Positions 20,776 through 29,987 of a stretch of 64,000 nt of DNA are shown here, piece after piece. The stretch spans positions 34,618-98,617 of the forward strand of contig JAPLDT010000045.1 of NCBI GenBank assembly GCA_026391315.1, in the 5' to 3' direction. The notes under the pieces are model-generated. The model ran no database searches, was not told the origin of the DNA, and saw only the letters and a list, made by a program, of their open reading frames with translations. The translations under genes were made by a program, and so were the position numbers. The DNA is from Bacteroidia bacterium. Lineage in GTDB: Bacteria; Bacteroidota; Bacteroidia; Bacteroidales; Prolixibacteraceae. Each line of letters starts with the position of its first letter. Within the stretch, counting starts at the first letter, position 1.

Positions 20776-21421
20776 TGCAGGAGAGTCTATACTGGATCAT
20801 ACCCTGCTTGATGGCAATCTCCTGGGTGGTGATAGCGAGCGCCATGTTCATTCGGTCAGTCTGGAGATAGATTCCCTGATCCACCAACGATTTCAAAATC
20901 TCCTGCTCCTCTTTGAGCAGATTTAGGGTTGATTGAATAAATTGAATTTGCCGGTAGTCAGCATATGCAGTAAGATACTGTGCAGTTATTCCGAGTTTGA
21001 GATCCGTTTCGGTTAACTTTGCATTAACTCCAATGGCCTGATTGGAAAGGGAAATATCCCTGAATTGGCTCTCTTTGATCCGTTTGTTGAGCAGCGGTTG
21101 CACCAGATTGACAAGGGCAGAAAAATTGCCCCCATTGGTGATGGCTTCTTCATAACCTATATTTTTGCCGGCAGGTGCGTACAGGGCTTGCGAAACCTGA
21201 TTTATCTGTGGTTTGTAGGTGGCGCTGGTTAACAAACTGTCGAGGGTACCCGAGAGCAATTGGTTGTTGAACTCTTTGAGAAGCGGACTGTTTTCGAGTC
21301 CCTTTTTCAGGTAGAAATCGAGCGATTGGGCATTTGCCAAACAGCTGCAAGTCAGAAACAGTACAATTGCAAGTAAGTTCGATAAGAAATGATTCTGTGG
21401 AAAATTGGGAGGAGTAAACAA
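20756..21421 (-). pseudogene. TolC-family outer-membrane efflux protein, N-terminal part of a split gene
   Basis: 221 residues: signal peptide (hydrophobic about 13-28, ending NAQS), then the first helical hairpin of TolC with SLDFYLKKGLENSPLLKE, a PQINQ segment and ISLSNQAIGVNAKLTETDLKL. It ends in IKQGMIQYR followed by LSCNDEIPN and a stop, the last nine residues being frameshifted. TolC proteins form the outer-membrane duct of tripartite pumps and are usually about 430 residues; the two parts here sum to about 390. It heads the TolC-adaptor-RND operon, so the frameshift would leave this pump without its duct unless another TolC substitutes. Confidence 0.82.
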
Positions 21422-21506
21422 GATTTCGCATTGCCCTAACGGGACAAAAAAGCAAATTCTAAACAGTCTCTTAATTTATTTCTTCCCATCTCTAGAATCC
21501 TAAAAC

Positions 21507-21548
21507 CGATAATTTTATCTATTTAGGTAAAATTATCGCTGTTTTTTT
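21507..21548 (+). promoter_or_regulatory. AT-rich hairpin with T-tract in the TolC/ATPase divergent region
   Basis: Perfect 11-bp inverted repeat CGATAATTTTA / TAAAATTATCG (21507-21517, 21528-21538) with a 10-base loop, followed by CTG and T7. On the plus strand this looks like a terminator, yet no plus-strand gene precedes it. It lies 86 bases upstream of the TolC start on the minus strand, so an operator for the efflux operon is an equal possibility. Confidence 0.45.
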
Positions 21549-21696
21549 CATTTATATTGACAAAAATATGGCAATAATATTGTTCAAATAGACAAAAAAG
21601 TAGCGATATTTTCGTAATATGTGTAGAAATAACCGAAAATAATTTTTATTTTCAGAAATATTTGCGATATTTGTGTACTCTAAAAGTCTATTTATC

Positions 21697-22875
21697 ATGT
21701 TAATAAGAGATATATACCTGAAAAAGATTGTTGCCGGATTCAAAATTGTCCAAATTGTTGTGTTGATAGGGGCACGTCAGGTCGGCAAAACCAGTATCAT
21801 GAAGAGCTGTAAATGGGATAGAAAAGATCTTTTTCTGAACGGGCAGGATCCTGAAATAGCCGAGCTTTTCCAACGATTGTCAGATATCGAACAATATTTG
21901 AGAGTATATCTGGATGAAAAACTGGATGGCTACCTGTTGCTGGATGAATTTCAATACATCGATGGAATCTCGACAATGCTGAAACTGCTTACCGATAAGC
22001 ATCCGCAATTGAAAATTCTCTGCTCTGGAAGTTCGAGCCTTGATATTTTGCAGCAGATTGAAGAATCATTGGCGGGAAGGGTGAGAACCATCGAAGTACT
22101 TTCCCTTTCGTTCGATGAATACCTGTTGTTCAGGGACGGGAGCTTACACAAATTGTACCAATCATTTGGCAGCGATACGGAGACATCCGCCCTGACAGCC
22201 TCCATCGAAGAAGCGCTGTCAGAATACCTGCTTTATGGAGGACTTCCGCGCACGGCGCTCACCATTAATCCGGATGAAAAAATTGAGATACTGGATGATA
22301 TTTACAAAACATACCTTTTGCGCGATGTGAGAAGCTATGTGGCCAACCAGGATTTTGTTGGTTTCAACAAACTGCTGAGGTTACTCGCTTCGCAAATCGG
22401 AAATCTGGTCAATATCAATGAAATCAGCCGGCAAACCGGCCTCACCTATAAAAAGTGCGAAGAATATCTTTTTTTGTTGGAGCAGATGTACATCATCAAA
22501 ATGATTGAATTGGGACTTAGAAACATTCTGGATGGTAATTTTAAAGAATTAACTTTCCGTAACGACAATGGCCCAATATTCGAAAACTTTGTGATGCTTG
22601 AACTCTGGAGAAACAAGAAGCCGGGGGGGACCCTGCAATTTTACAGAACGACAGACGGGACTGAAGTTGATTTTGTTATGAATCAGCTGAAAGAAGTATT
22701 GGCGATAGAATGTAAGTACAAAAATCTTCGGAAACCAATGAGTATAGCCAGTCTGAATAATTTTTGCAAAGCTGAATCCATCGAAAATAAATTTATTGTA
22801 AACAGGAATCTCAATACGACTTTCAACCAGACAAAATTTATTCAGGGATTTCTGGCGAACAGGGTTGGAAATTGA
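21697..22875 (+). CDS. AAA-family ATPase with DUF4143 (AAA_14) architecture
   Basis: 392 residues from the ATG at 21697; a GTG at 21673 is in frame, but family members begin with the IRDIYLKKI-like segment, so the ATG is chosen. Walker A GARQVGKT (25-32), Walker B YLLLDEFQYID, an arginine-containing RDVRSYV segment, then a winged-helix part and a DUF4143 C-terminus with FENFVMLELWRNKKPGG, TDGTEVDFV and AIECKYK. That end resembles a PD-(D/E)xK nuclease fold. These ATPases are common, often mobile, and of unknown cellular role. The gene stands alone on the plus strand. Confidence 0.85.
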   Translation: MLIRDIYLKKIVAGFKIVQIVVLIGARQVGKTSIMKSCKWDRKDLFLNGQDPEIAELFQRLSDIEQYLRVYLDEKLDGYLLLDEFQYIDGISTMLKLLTDKHPQLKILCSGSSSLDILQQIEESLAGRVRTIEVLSLSFDEYLLFRDGSLHKLYQSFGSDTETSALTASIEEALSEYLLYGGLPRTALTINPDEKIEILDDIYKTYLLRDVRSYVANQDFVGFNKLLRLLASQIGNLVNINEISRQTGLTYKKCEEYLFLLEQMYIIKMIELGLRNILDGNFKELTFRNDNGPIFENFVMLELWRNKKPGGTLQFYRTTDGTEVDFVMNQLKEVLAIECKYKNLRKPMSIASLNNFCKAESIENKFIVNRNLNTTFNQTKFIQGFLANRVGN

Positions 22876-22892
22876 AAAGAAGTCTCTTCAGA

Positions 22893-24167
22893 TTATCTTT
22901 TAACTGAATTAATTACCCTATAACCAATCAGCCGGTCATATCTGGAAGAAAATCCACGATAGTAAACGAAAAGGTGGTAGTCGTTTTCCGTTTCCACATG
23001 ACTACCTTCCAGAAAGGTGACATCAACACTCTTCTTTTCCGTATCGACGAGGGCATACTGGTAATCATAAAATCCCTGTTTCAGCAAGAGTGTGGCTTCA
23101 TACAATTTGGTATCGGGTTGATAGATCATCTGATTGGCAGGCAGGCATTTCCAATCGGTAAGCGCCCCGAAAACATAAATCAGATCATTGGTCACCAAAT
23201 CCGGAGGTTGCAGCGTGAAATGTACATAGACGTAATCTGATTCGAGGTCGCTGTCACTTACACGATCATTTTTTACCAGGAAGTTGCCATTCAGATCCCC
23301 CCGCGACGAGTAGATTTCGGTGCGTGCTGAGAGATCTTTCTCCAGAAAAAGGTGATACCAGGGATCCTGGTATTCAATGGCACGAATGCCCATCCCATTG
23401 GTCTGCAGATTCTTGGCGTTGAAATTCCTGAATTCGTTCCCTCCTTTGAAAAGACTATTTTTCCCTTCATACAGCAACTGGTTTTGCCTGATAAATGTTG
23501 GTTTTGTAATGAACAGCAGATTGTCCCTTCTTCCGTTTTGCATCACCACGGTCCTGATCTCATTCAAAGGATCTGTCACATTCAATTTTTGGTAGTTCAC
23601 TGCAAATGCGATCTGCTGGCTGGGTCCGTTGTATCCTTCGAAAGATGCTTTCTGCACTTCACCCGTTAGTTCTGCCAAGGTTTCGGTTACATAAAACGGA
23701 CGGATCATAACCGGATTCTCCTTGTTACCATCTTCCCATACTTTCAGCAGATAATTGCCTGACAGTAGTATTTTTACCTGGTCATTGGGCAGAATAATCC
23801 TGTAATTGACAAATGGAATGGTCGTATTGATGGAGAAAGCATAATCGTTGACAGAATTTTCCTGAAATCCCTCCATGTATTCTGAAGTAGCCAGCCGCGA
23901 AGGATTCCACTCCGCATCGCATTGCGCAATGGTGTAGTGGTAATTCCGTGCCTCTCTTGATAAATGATCGAATTTGCATACCAGGTGCTGGCTGCTGCCC
24001 AGCTGAAGCACTGGAAGTGAAAATTCCCATCCCTCCGTGAAGAAAAGGACAGTGTGGATTTCCTTGCCGGTAAAGTATAAATCCTTATCTGTTTGAAGTT
24101 GCTGTGCCTTTGATGACGAAGAACAGACAAGGAAGAAGAGCGTAATCAACAAGTATTTTAATTTCAA
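22893..24167 (-). CDS. DUF5103 secreted protein
   Basis: 424 residues with a signal peptide ending SSKAQQ. It matches the Bacteroidota-specific DUF5103 family: LGSSQHLVCKFDHLSREARNYHYTI followed by QCDAEWNPS near residues 75-90, NDYAFSINTTIPFVNYRI, and a C-terminal RGFSSRYDRLIGYRVINS. The pattern is beta-rich. The family's function is not established; members are encoded widely in gliding and T9SS-bearing Bacteroidota, but no T9SS gene is nearby and the C-terminus shows no sorting-domain motif that I recognise. It is convergent with the DUF4143 ATPase, 17 bases apart. Confidence 0.8.
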   Translation of the reverse strand: MKLKYLLITLFFLVCSSSSKAQQLQTDKDLYFTGKEIHTVLFFTEGWEFSLPVLQLGSSQHLVCKFDHLSREARNYHYTIAQCDAEWNPSRLATSEYMEGFQENSVNDYAFSINTTIPFVNYRIILPNDQVKILLSGNYLLKVWEDGNKENPVMIRPFYVTETLAELTGEVQKASFEGYNGPSQQIAFAVNYQKLNVTDPLNEIRTVVMQNGRRDNLLFITKPTFIRQNQLLYEGKNSLFKGGNEFRNFNAKNLQTNGMGIRAIEYQDPWYHLFLEKDLSARTEIYSSRGDLNGNFLVKNDRVSDSDLESDYVYVHFTLQPPDLVTNDLIYVFGALTDWKCLPANQMIYQPDTKLYEATLLLKQGFYDYQYALVDTEKKSVDVTFLEGSHVETENDYHLFVYYRGFSSRYDRLIGYRVINSVKR

Positions 24168-24252
24168 CGCAGTCGGTATAATATGAAAGTGAGATTTCCA
24201 GACTAAAAATAGTGCATCAAATACAATTTCTACCTCTTTTATTGCACTAAAA

Positions 24253-27200
24253 TTAATCGTTCAATTCCCTTAATTTCAGTTTATAAACAACTTTAAAAAT
24301 AATAGGGAATATGAAAAGTGTCAGAATGGTAGCTGTAACTAGTCCGCCAATAACGACAATGGCCAGAGGCCTGGAGGATTCAGATCCGATACCGGTAGAC
24401 ATCGCTGCCGGTAGTAAACCAATGGCCGCAAGTGTCGCCGTCATCACGACGGGGCGTATCCGCGCGATCACACCGGCATGAATGGCATGATCGAGATGCA
24501 TCCTTTCGTGAAGGTTCTTTTTGAACTTGGAAAGCAATATCACATTGTTCTGAATACAGATGCCGAAGAGCGCTATAAACCCAATCCCAGCTGAAATACC
24601 AAAGTTCATTCCAGTCAGGTGCAGGGCAAAAATTCCACCAATAATGGCAAATGGCACATTCAACAGGATCAGACTTGCATCGATCACACTTCCGAATAAA
24701 ATGAAGAGGATAAAAAAGATCAGCACTAAACTAATGGGTACCACTATTTTCAACTGTTTGGATGCACGCTGGAGATTTTCAAAGTCACCCTCCCAGGAGA
24801 TGGAGTATCCTTTGGGCAGGGTGATGGCCTTGCCTACTTTTTTTTGCGCTTCTTCTATGGTTGAGCCCATATCCCGCCCACGGGCCGAGAATTTTAGTGC
24901 AATAAACCGCATGTTGTTGTCCCTGAAGATAAGGATTGGGCCGATCACTTTCCGAATATTCGCAATTTCCTTGATTGGTATCTGGGTTCCGGATAAAGTT
25001 GGAACCATCAGGTTACCAATCTCTTCTTCTGTCACACGGTGCTCGGGTGCATACCTGATGCGAATGTCGAATTTTTTATATCCCTCATAAAAGGAAGAGG
25101 CGGCTTTTCCACCAATGGCCATTTCAATTACCGCGTTACAATCCGCAGTAGCGACATTGTACAAGGCCATTTTGGTTTCATCCAGTTCAATTCGGAATTC
25201 GGGTTGACCGATATTCTTAATGACCCCCAAATCTTCAACGCCACGGATATCTTTCATGATTTGATAAATACTATCTGCCTTGGATTCAAGGTATTCCAAG
25301 TTATCCCCATAGATTTTGACGGCAAGCGAACCTTTTACCCCGGAGACAGCCTCTTCAACATTGTCCTGAATAGGCTGTGAAAAGTTGAAGACAATGCCGG
25401 GATATTTGGATAATTTTTGCGTCATACGGACAATTAAATCGTCACGGTTCTCTTTCCTATCCATCGCTTTGGTATGGTTGATATCAACATGGAACTCAAC
25501 GTTGTAAAAACCCGTTGCATCTGTCCCGTCATTGGGCCTGCCGGTTTGTGACATCACCTGTTTGACCTCAGGGAAGGATTTCAGTATATGCCTCATATCC
25601 TCCGATATTTTAACCGATTCGTTCAGGGAGATGCTCATCGGCAAAGAAGCCCTGACGTAAATGGCCCCTTCGTTCAACTGGGGTAGAAATTCATTGCCCA
25701 GGAACTGATAAGAAAAAATACTAAAAACAAGAATCAGTCCGGCAATTGTAAGGCTGATCCTCTTGTTACGGTATGTCCTTTCGAAGAAGGAGGTTGTATA
25801 TTTGGTGATGAAGGCAAGGAAAGGATTGTGTTTTTCCCTTACGTTCTTTTTGAACAGAAGGCTGGCCATTACCGGTGCAAAGGTTAGGGCAAAAATCAAT
25901 GCCCCCAGCAAGGCAAATCCTAGTGTGAAGGCCAGTGGAGAGAACATTTTACCTTCAACTTTCTGAAATGAAAATATGGGCAAAAGGGCGGTAATAATGA
26001 TTAGTTTGGAAATAAATATGGATTTACCCATTTCAGTTCCTGTCTCCTTGATCAGTCCAAGCTTGGAAAGTCGGTTGAATTTATCCATGCCAATATCTTT
26101 GGCTTTCTTGTCGAGCGTGACAAAAATTCCCTCTACCATCACCACAGCACCATCGATGATAATCCCAAAATCTATGGCGCCCATTGACAATAAATTGGCT
26201 GACATTCCTTTGAATCTCAGGCAGATGAAGGCAAAGAGCAGGGAAAGCGGAATAATTAGGGATACAATTACTGTGGTTCGCCAATCCGCCATGAACAGAA
26301 ATACAATGACAGTCACAAGTATAATCCCTTCCAGTAGGTTGTGAAGTACGGTATTGGTTGAATAATCGATCAGATCTTCCCGATCATAAAAAGTATCCAG
26401 CTTTACATCGGAGGGAAGGATCTTTGTATTCAGGTCTTCAATTTTTTCTTTGACTTTGCCGATTACTTCGCTCGGATTCTGTCCTTTCCGCATCACGATG
26501 ATCCCTTCAACCACATCGGGTTGGTCGTCCCTTCCGACCTGTCCCAGCCTTGGAAGGGAGGACTCTTTCACCTCAGCCACGTTCTTAATGAGAATCGGAC
26601 TGCCCTGGACGTTTTTGATGATGATATCCCCAATTTCGTAAAATTTATCCAGAATACCGATTCCCCTCACCACGTATGCCTGGGAATTGTGTTCAATGAC
26701 ATCCCCGCCAACATTGATATTGCTCCTGTTGACTGCCTGATAAATCTCCAATGGGGTGATATTGTATTTGGCCAAAAGATTGGGATCGACCTGAATCTCG
26801 TAAGTTTTAACCTCACCGCCGAAACTAACTACATCGGCGACTCCCTGAACCGATTTGATTTGTCGTTCAACCACCCAATCCTGAATGGTCTTCAGCTCCC
26901 TTACTGTCCTTGAGTTACTTTTCAAGGTATACCTGAATATTTCCCCGGTGGGGCCATCGGGCGGCTCGACATCCGGTTTTACCCCTTCAGGCAGGTCAAC
27001 CCCCGAAAGGAGATTGTTCACCTGTTGCCGTGCAAATGCATCGTCCACATCATCATCGAAAATGACTTTTACAACCGATAAACCAAATAGGGTTGAGGAT
27101 CGGACATCGATCTTTCTCTGAACGGAATTCATTTCTATTTCGATGGGGATCGTTACGTATCGCTCGATCTCTTCGGCACTACGACCGGGCCATTGGGTAA

Positions 27201-27357
27201 TTATAGAAATCTGCGTATTGGTTACGTCAGGAAATGCCTCTACCGGGGTTTTCAGATAGCTAAGAAGGCCCCAAATAACTACAATTGCCAAACTGAAAAA
27301 AATGATAAACTTATTTCTAAGTGAAAAGGCGATGATATTTTTGATGAATTTATTCAT
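24253..27357 (-). CDS. CzcA-like heavy-metal RND efflux permease (copy 1)
   Basis: 1034 residues, full-length. The N-terminal block AFPDVTNTQISIITQWPGRS and RYVTIPIEIEMN is typical of metal pumps. Helix 4 reads MGAIDFGIIIDGAVVMVEG, the D-FG-xxx-D-GA-xxxx-E signature of divalent-cation pumps (Co/Zn/Cd/Ni); copper/silver pumps (CusA) lack the first Asp. It is the last gene of a minus-strand unit porin - TolC - adaptor - permease that starts at 31379. It is closely similar along its length to the permease at 34132, the product of the divergent operon. Cation identity cannot be settled from sequence alone. Confidence 0.93.
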   Translation of the reverse strand: MNKFIKNIIAFSLRNKFIIFFSLAIVVIWGLLSYLKTPVEAFPDVTNTQISIITQWPGRSAEEIERYVTIPIEIEMNSVQRKIDVRSSTLFGLSVVKVIFDDDVDDAFARQQVNNLLSGVDLPEGVKPDVEPPDGPTGEIFRYTLKSNSRTVRELKTIQDWVVERQIKSVQGVADVVSFGGEVKTYEIQVDPNLLAKYNITPLEIYQAVNRSNINVGGDVIEHNSQAYVVRGIGILDKFYEIGDIIIKNVQGSPILIKNVAEVKESSLPRLGQVGRDDQPDVVEGIIVMRKGQNPSEVIGKVKEKIEDLNTKILPSDVKLDTFYDREDLIDYSTNTVLHNLLEGIILVTVIVFLFMADWRTTVIVSLIIPLSLLFAFICLRFKGMSANLLSMGAIDFGIIIDGAVVMVEGIFVTLDKKAKDIGMDKFNRLSKLGLIKETGTEMGKSIFISKLIIITALLPIFSFQKVEGKMFSPLAFTLGFALLGALIFALTFAPVMASLLFKKNVREKHNPFLAFITKYTTSFFERTYRNKRISLTIAGLILVFSIFSYQFLGNEFLPQLNEGAIYVRASLPMSISLNESVKISEDMRHILKSFPEVKQVMSQTGRPNDGTDATGFYNVEFHVDINHTKAMDRKENRDDLIVRMTQKLSKYPGIVFNFSQPIQDNVEEAVSGVKGSLAVKIYGDNLEYLESKADSIYQIMKDIRGVEDLGVIKNIGQPEFRIELDETKMALYNVATADCNAVIEMAIGGKAASSFYEGYKKFDIRIRYAPEHRVTEEEIGNLMVPTLSGTQIPIKEIANIRKVIGPILIFRDNNMRFIALKFSARGRDMGSTIEEAQKKVGKAITLPKGYSISWEGDFENLQRASKQLKIVVPISLVLIFFILFILFGSVIDASLILLNVPFAIIGGIFALHLTGMNFGISAGIGFIALFGICIQNNVILLSKFKKNLHERMHLDHAIHAGVIARIRPVVMTATLAAIGLLPAAMSTGIGSESSRPLAIVVIGGLVTATILTLFIFPIIFKVVYKLKLRELND

Positions 27358-27449
27358 GGGACTCTTGCATGGATTATTGACAGAAATGTACTTTAGTTAT
27401 CAAAAAATGGCCTTTTAAGTCCTTTTTTGCTCAACATATTTCCTGAAAC

Positions 27450-28391
27450 TTATTGAGTGATAGCATTGTAAATAATCAATTGCCGATTTGTTATCACTTT
27501 GTCCCCTTCTTTGATACCGCTGCGCACATAGGTGTAACTGCTGTTTTGAGTCACTTTATCAATCTTACGGATCTGGATATCACACTTGTCGTTAAAGACC
27601 AGCACCCAATATTGGTTCCGGTCGAAGATGACAGCGTTTGAAGGGATTGCAAGCATCAGTTTGTCTGTTATCTGATGAACCATCACTTTGGCAAACATCT
27701 CCGGTTTCAGCTTGTAATCATCGTTGTTCAGTTTGATCAGCACCTTCATCGTTTTGTTGTCAGGATCGAGCATGTTATAAATTTTATCGATCTTCCCGGT
27801 ATATTTTTTATCGGGATAGGATATGGTGGTGATTTCGACATTTTCATTTTCCTTCACCCCGGAAATATCCGACTCATAAACATTTGCGAGCACCCAAACT
27901 TTCTTCAGGTCTGAAATAGTGAACAGGCTGGTGCTGTTGTCTGATCTGATCTGCATGTTGGTATTTACAAACTTTTCGACGATAAATCCTGAAATCGGGG
28001 CTTTCACCAGATAGTCGTGTTGCGCATTAATTCCATAAATAGACAATACGGTGCTTGCCCTTTCCAGTTCTGATTTGGCTTTGTCGAGTTCCTTTTGTGC
28101 AGTAGTATATTCTTTGTCAGAAAGTATACCGCTTTTATTCATATCGGCAGCTGCCGAGAAATTTTTTTCTGCAATTGCGAGGTTGGATCGGGCTGTTACC
28201 AGGTCGTTCTCGGCTCCTGCCATTTCAGAACTTTTTATAACAGCCAGAATCTGACCTTTTTCGACGTGCGAACCCAGGGTAACTTTTACATCTGTTACAT
28301 TACCGCTTACCAGCGGATAGATGCGCACGACCTTCTCCTGGTCAAATGTTACCTTTCCAATCAGATTGAGTTCATTGAAAACCGGTTTCAC
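27450..28391 (-). CDS. CzcB-like periplasmic adaptor, main part, out of frame with its signal peptide
   Basis: 313 residues from an in-frame GTG. The content is a metal-pump adaptor: VVRIYPLVSGNVTDVKVTLGSHVEKGQ (barrel-sandwich), a helical hairpin around residues 70-120, VKAPISGFIVEKFVNTNMQI, a beta-barrel with DLKKVWVLANVYESDI, and a C-terminal RSGIKEGDKVITNRQ. The residues just upstream (VDTVNV) match IDTVKK of the adaptor at 32992, but the frame then hits a stop. The lipoprotein signal sequence lies in a different frame at 28394-28474. Alignment with the other adaptor suggests about 20 residues are missing at the junction. As read, the protein would not be exported. Confidence 0.85.
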   Translation of the reverse strand: MKPVFNELNLIGKVTFDQEKVVRIYPLVSGNVTDVKVTLGSHVEKGQILAVIKSSEMAGAENDLVTARSNLAIAEKNFSAAADMNKSGILSDKEYTTAQKELDKAKSELERASTVLSIYGINAQHDYLVKAPISGFIVEKFVNTNMQIRSDNSTSLFTISDLKKVWVLANVYESDISGVKENENVEITTISYPDKKYTGKIDKIYNMLDPDNKTMKVLIKLNNDDYKLKPEMFAKVMVHQITDKLMLAIPSNAVIFDRNQYWVLVFNDKCDIQIRKIDKVTQNSSYTYVRSGIKEGDKVITNRQLIIYNAITQ

Positions 28392-28393
28392 AT

Positions 28394-28474
28394 TTACCGT
28401 ATCAACCCTTTGGTTTTATGGCTGAAGCAGCCTGCCAAAAGTGATAGAAATAGTAGAAGAATAATATTTTTCAT
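28394..28474 (-). pseudogene. Detached lipoprotein signal peptide of the CzcB-like adaptor
   Basis: ATG at 28474 opens a 26-codon frame: charged MKN, hydrophobic IILLLFLSL, lipobox LAGC (Cys16), then SHKTKG and a stop. This is the expected start of the adaptor encoded downstream in another frame; the other adaptor in the window has GCNEIKKPEEK at the same place. Its start codon is the 3' end of the 91-nt repeated leader. Confidence 0.75.
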
Positions 28475-28562
28475 GCGTATATAATTTGTTTTTTTAAGGT
28501 CGCATGGAATACCCACACTCTCATTTTCGGTTGGTTTGAAAATATTTTCATGGGTATTTCAT
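28472..28562 (-). repeat. 91-nt repeated leader element, copy 1 (upstream of czcB)
   Basis: Read on the minus strand the element begins ATGAAATACCCATG, contains AACCAACCGAAAATGA, then TGGGTATTCCATGCGACC, an A-rich run and TATATACGCATG, whose ATG is the start of the adaptor gene. The two ends of its first part (ATGAAATACCCA and TGGGTATTCCAT) can pair as a 12-bp stem with one G-U. The same 91 bases, about three quarters identical, precede the DUF3810 gene at 47967. Confidence 0.75.
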
Positions 28563-28578
28563 CGTGCAAAATTTTGTT

Positions 28579-29874
28579 CTATTTGGTGTAAATAACATCT
28601 TTTCCAACGCTGTAATTGATATTTTCAAATGAATTGATCCTATTGTACAGTAGGTTGTTGAACTGCACGCAATTCTCCTTGTAGGCATCGTAATAATCCA
28701 GAAACTCGATCAGGCTGATGTTCTTCTTTTCATAGTTTTTCAGCATCTCCCTGTTTAATTCATCGAGATCCTTCATGAAATTCTGGTCGAATTTGTGGAA
28801 AAGCTGATTGTTTTGCCTGGCTGTCGCGAATGCCCCTATCACATCAGTCCTCATTTGGTCTTCCATGCTTTGCAACTTGTACTTGCTTCCATCCAGATTA
28901 AAGGCGGCAGATTTTATGTTTCCCTGGTTACGGTTGAAGAAGGGCAGGTCTATCTGTACCCCGATGAAGTTGTAATTGTGTATGAAACTGCCATTCCTAT
29001 CCCAGCCTCCGGAAAGGGTCAGGTCAGGAATCGCAACAGCTTTCTGGTAGGCCAGGTTGTATTCATTAATTTTCAGATCAGACCTTGCCATCTTCAAGTC
29101 CTGCCGGTAGACTAATGCCGTATCAATCAAAACCTGAAGTTTCAGGGAATCCAGGGAGTCTTTTCCCAGGGAGGCTTCATTCACCAGAGGTACATAATTG
29201 ATGTTGGAAGTGTGCATCAATACATTAAAATCGCCCAGATTACCAATCAACTGGGTTGAATATCCAAGTTTTTCGTTCTCCAGTGAAAAAAGGGCGGATT
29301 TCAGCCTGAGCAACTCCTTTTTTGAGATATAGCCTTTTTCATATTGTGTCTGAAAAACATCGATCAGCTTGTTCAGTGAATAGATTTCCTTGTCATATAG
29401 CTTGAGTATTTGATCAAGAATATAGATGTTGTAGAATCCGCTTCTCAATGAATATTTGAGGGTGCGGAGCAGATCGAAATAGTTTTGCTCTTCCCTGTCG
29501 GCTGTTAATGATGAGATTTGAATTTGTTTGTTACGTTTACCAGCAAGGCGGAAGAGCTTCTGAAGCTGCGCACTGGTTTCACCTTTGTCCGTCATGCCAA
29601 ACCACTCTTTCCCACCGTTTGTCTTGTACTCGGCATTGTATACGTTCTGGTTGATACTGACTGTCGGGTTGGTAAAGAGTTTTGCCTGTATGATCTGAGC
29701 TTTTGCAGCATTTACATTGCATTTTTCGGCTAAAAGGGAAAGGTTGTTGGCAATAAAAATGCTGTCGGCCTGTTGCAAAGATATCTTCAGGGTATCCTTG
29801 AAACTTTCCTGGCTAAAAAGCCTGAAAGACAATAGCATAAAGAAGGTGAGATACAAAAATCTTATTCTCAGCAT
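28579..29874 (-). CDS. CzcC/CusC-like TolC-family outer-membrane efflux protein (copy 1)
   Basis: 431 residues from the ATG at 29874, chosen because it opens directly into a signal peptide (MLRIRFLYLTFFMLLSF...FSQ); an in-frame ATG 28 codons upstream gives an unlikely leader. Contains LQQADSIFIANNLSLLAEKCNV, QLQKLFRLAGKRNKQI, IDLPFFNRNQGNIKSA and NISLIEFLDYYDAYKEN, the conserved blocks of metal-pump outer-membrane ducts. It forms the trimeric duct for the adaptor and permease downstream. It follows the porin gene with a 113-base gap. The protein at 31694 is its paralogue in the divergent operon. Confidence 0.9.
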   Translation of the reverse strand: MLRIRFLYLTFFMLLSFRLFSQESFKDTLKISLQQADSIFIANNLSLLAEKCNVNAAKAQIIQAKLFTNPTVSINQNVYNAEYKTNGGKEWFGMTDKGETSAQLQKLFRLAGKRNKQIQISSLTADREEQNYFDLLRTLKYSLRSGFYNIYILDQILKLYDKEIYSLNKLIDVFQTQYEKGYISKKELLRLKSALFSLENEKLGYSTQLIGNLGDFNVLMHTSNINYVPLVNEASLGKDSLDSLKLQVLIDTALVYRQDLKMARSDLKINEYNLAYQKAVAIPDLTLSGGWDRNGSFIHNYNFIGVQIDLPFFNRNQGNIKSAAFNLDGSKYKLQSMEDQMRTDVIGAFATARQNNQLFHKFDQNFMKDLDELNREMLKNYEKKNISLIEFLDYYDAYKENCVQFNNLLYNRINSFENINYSVGKDVIYTK

Positions 29875-29987
29875 ACCGGTTATATTGATTTGAGAAACTA
29901 TGGTCAAAATTATGAAAATATTGCACGCACCAAGGAAATGAGACGGTTTTTCGCTCATAAATGAGCATACCCTAAGTCACTGAAAAT

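Noticed and set aside
24168..24252. Inverted repeat TAGTGCA / TGCACTA between DUF5103 and CzcA genes
   Set aside because: Only 7 bp with a 27-base loop and no T-tract; not convincing as a terminator or operator.
24560..25090. Plus-strand open frame inside the CzcA gene
   Set aside because: Shadow frame of a strongly conserved permease; composition is typical of antisense reading.
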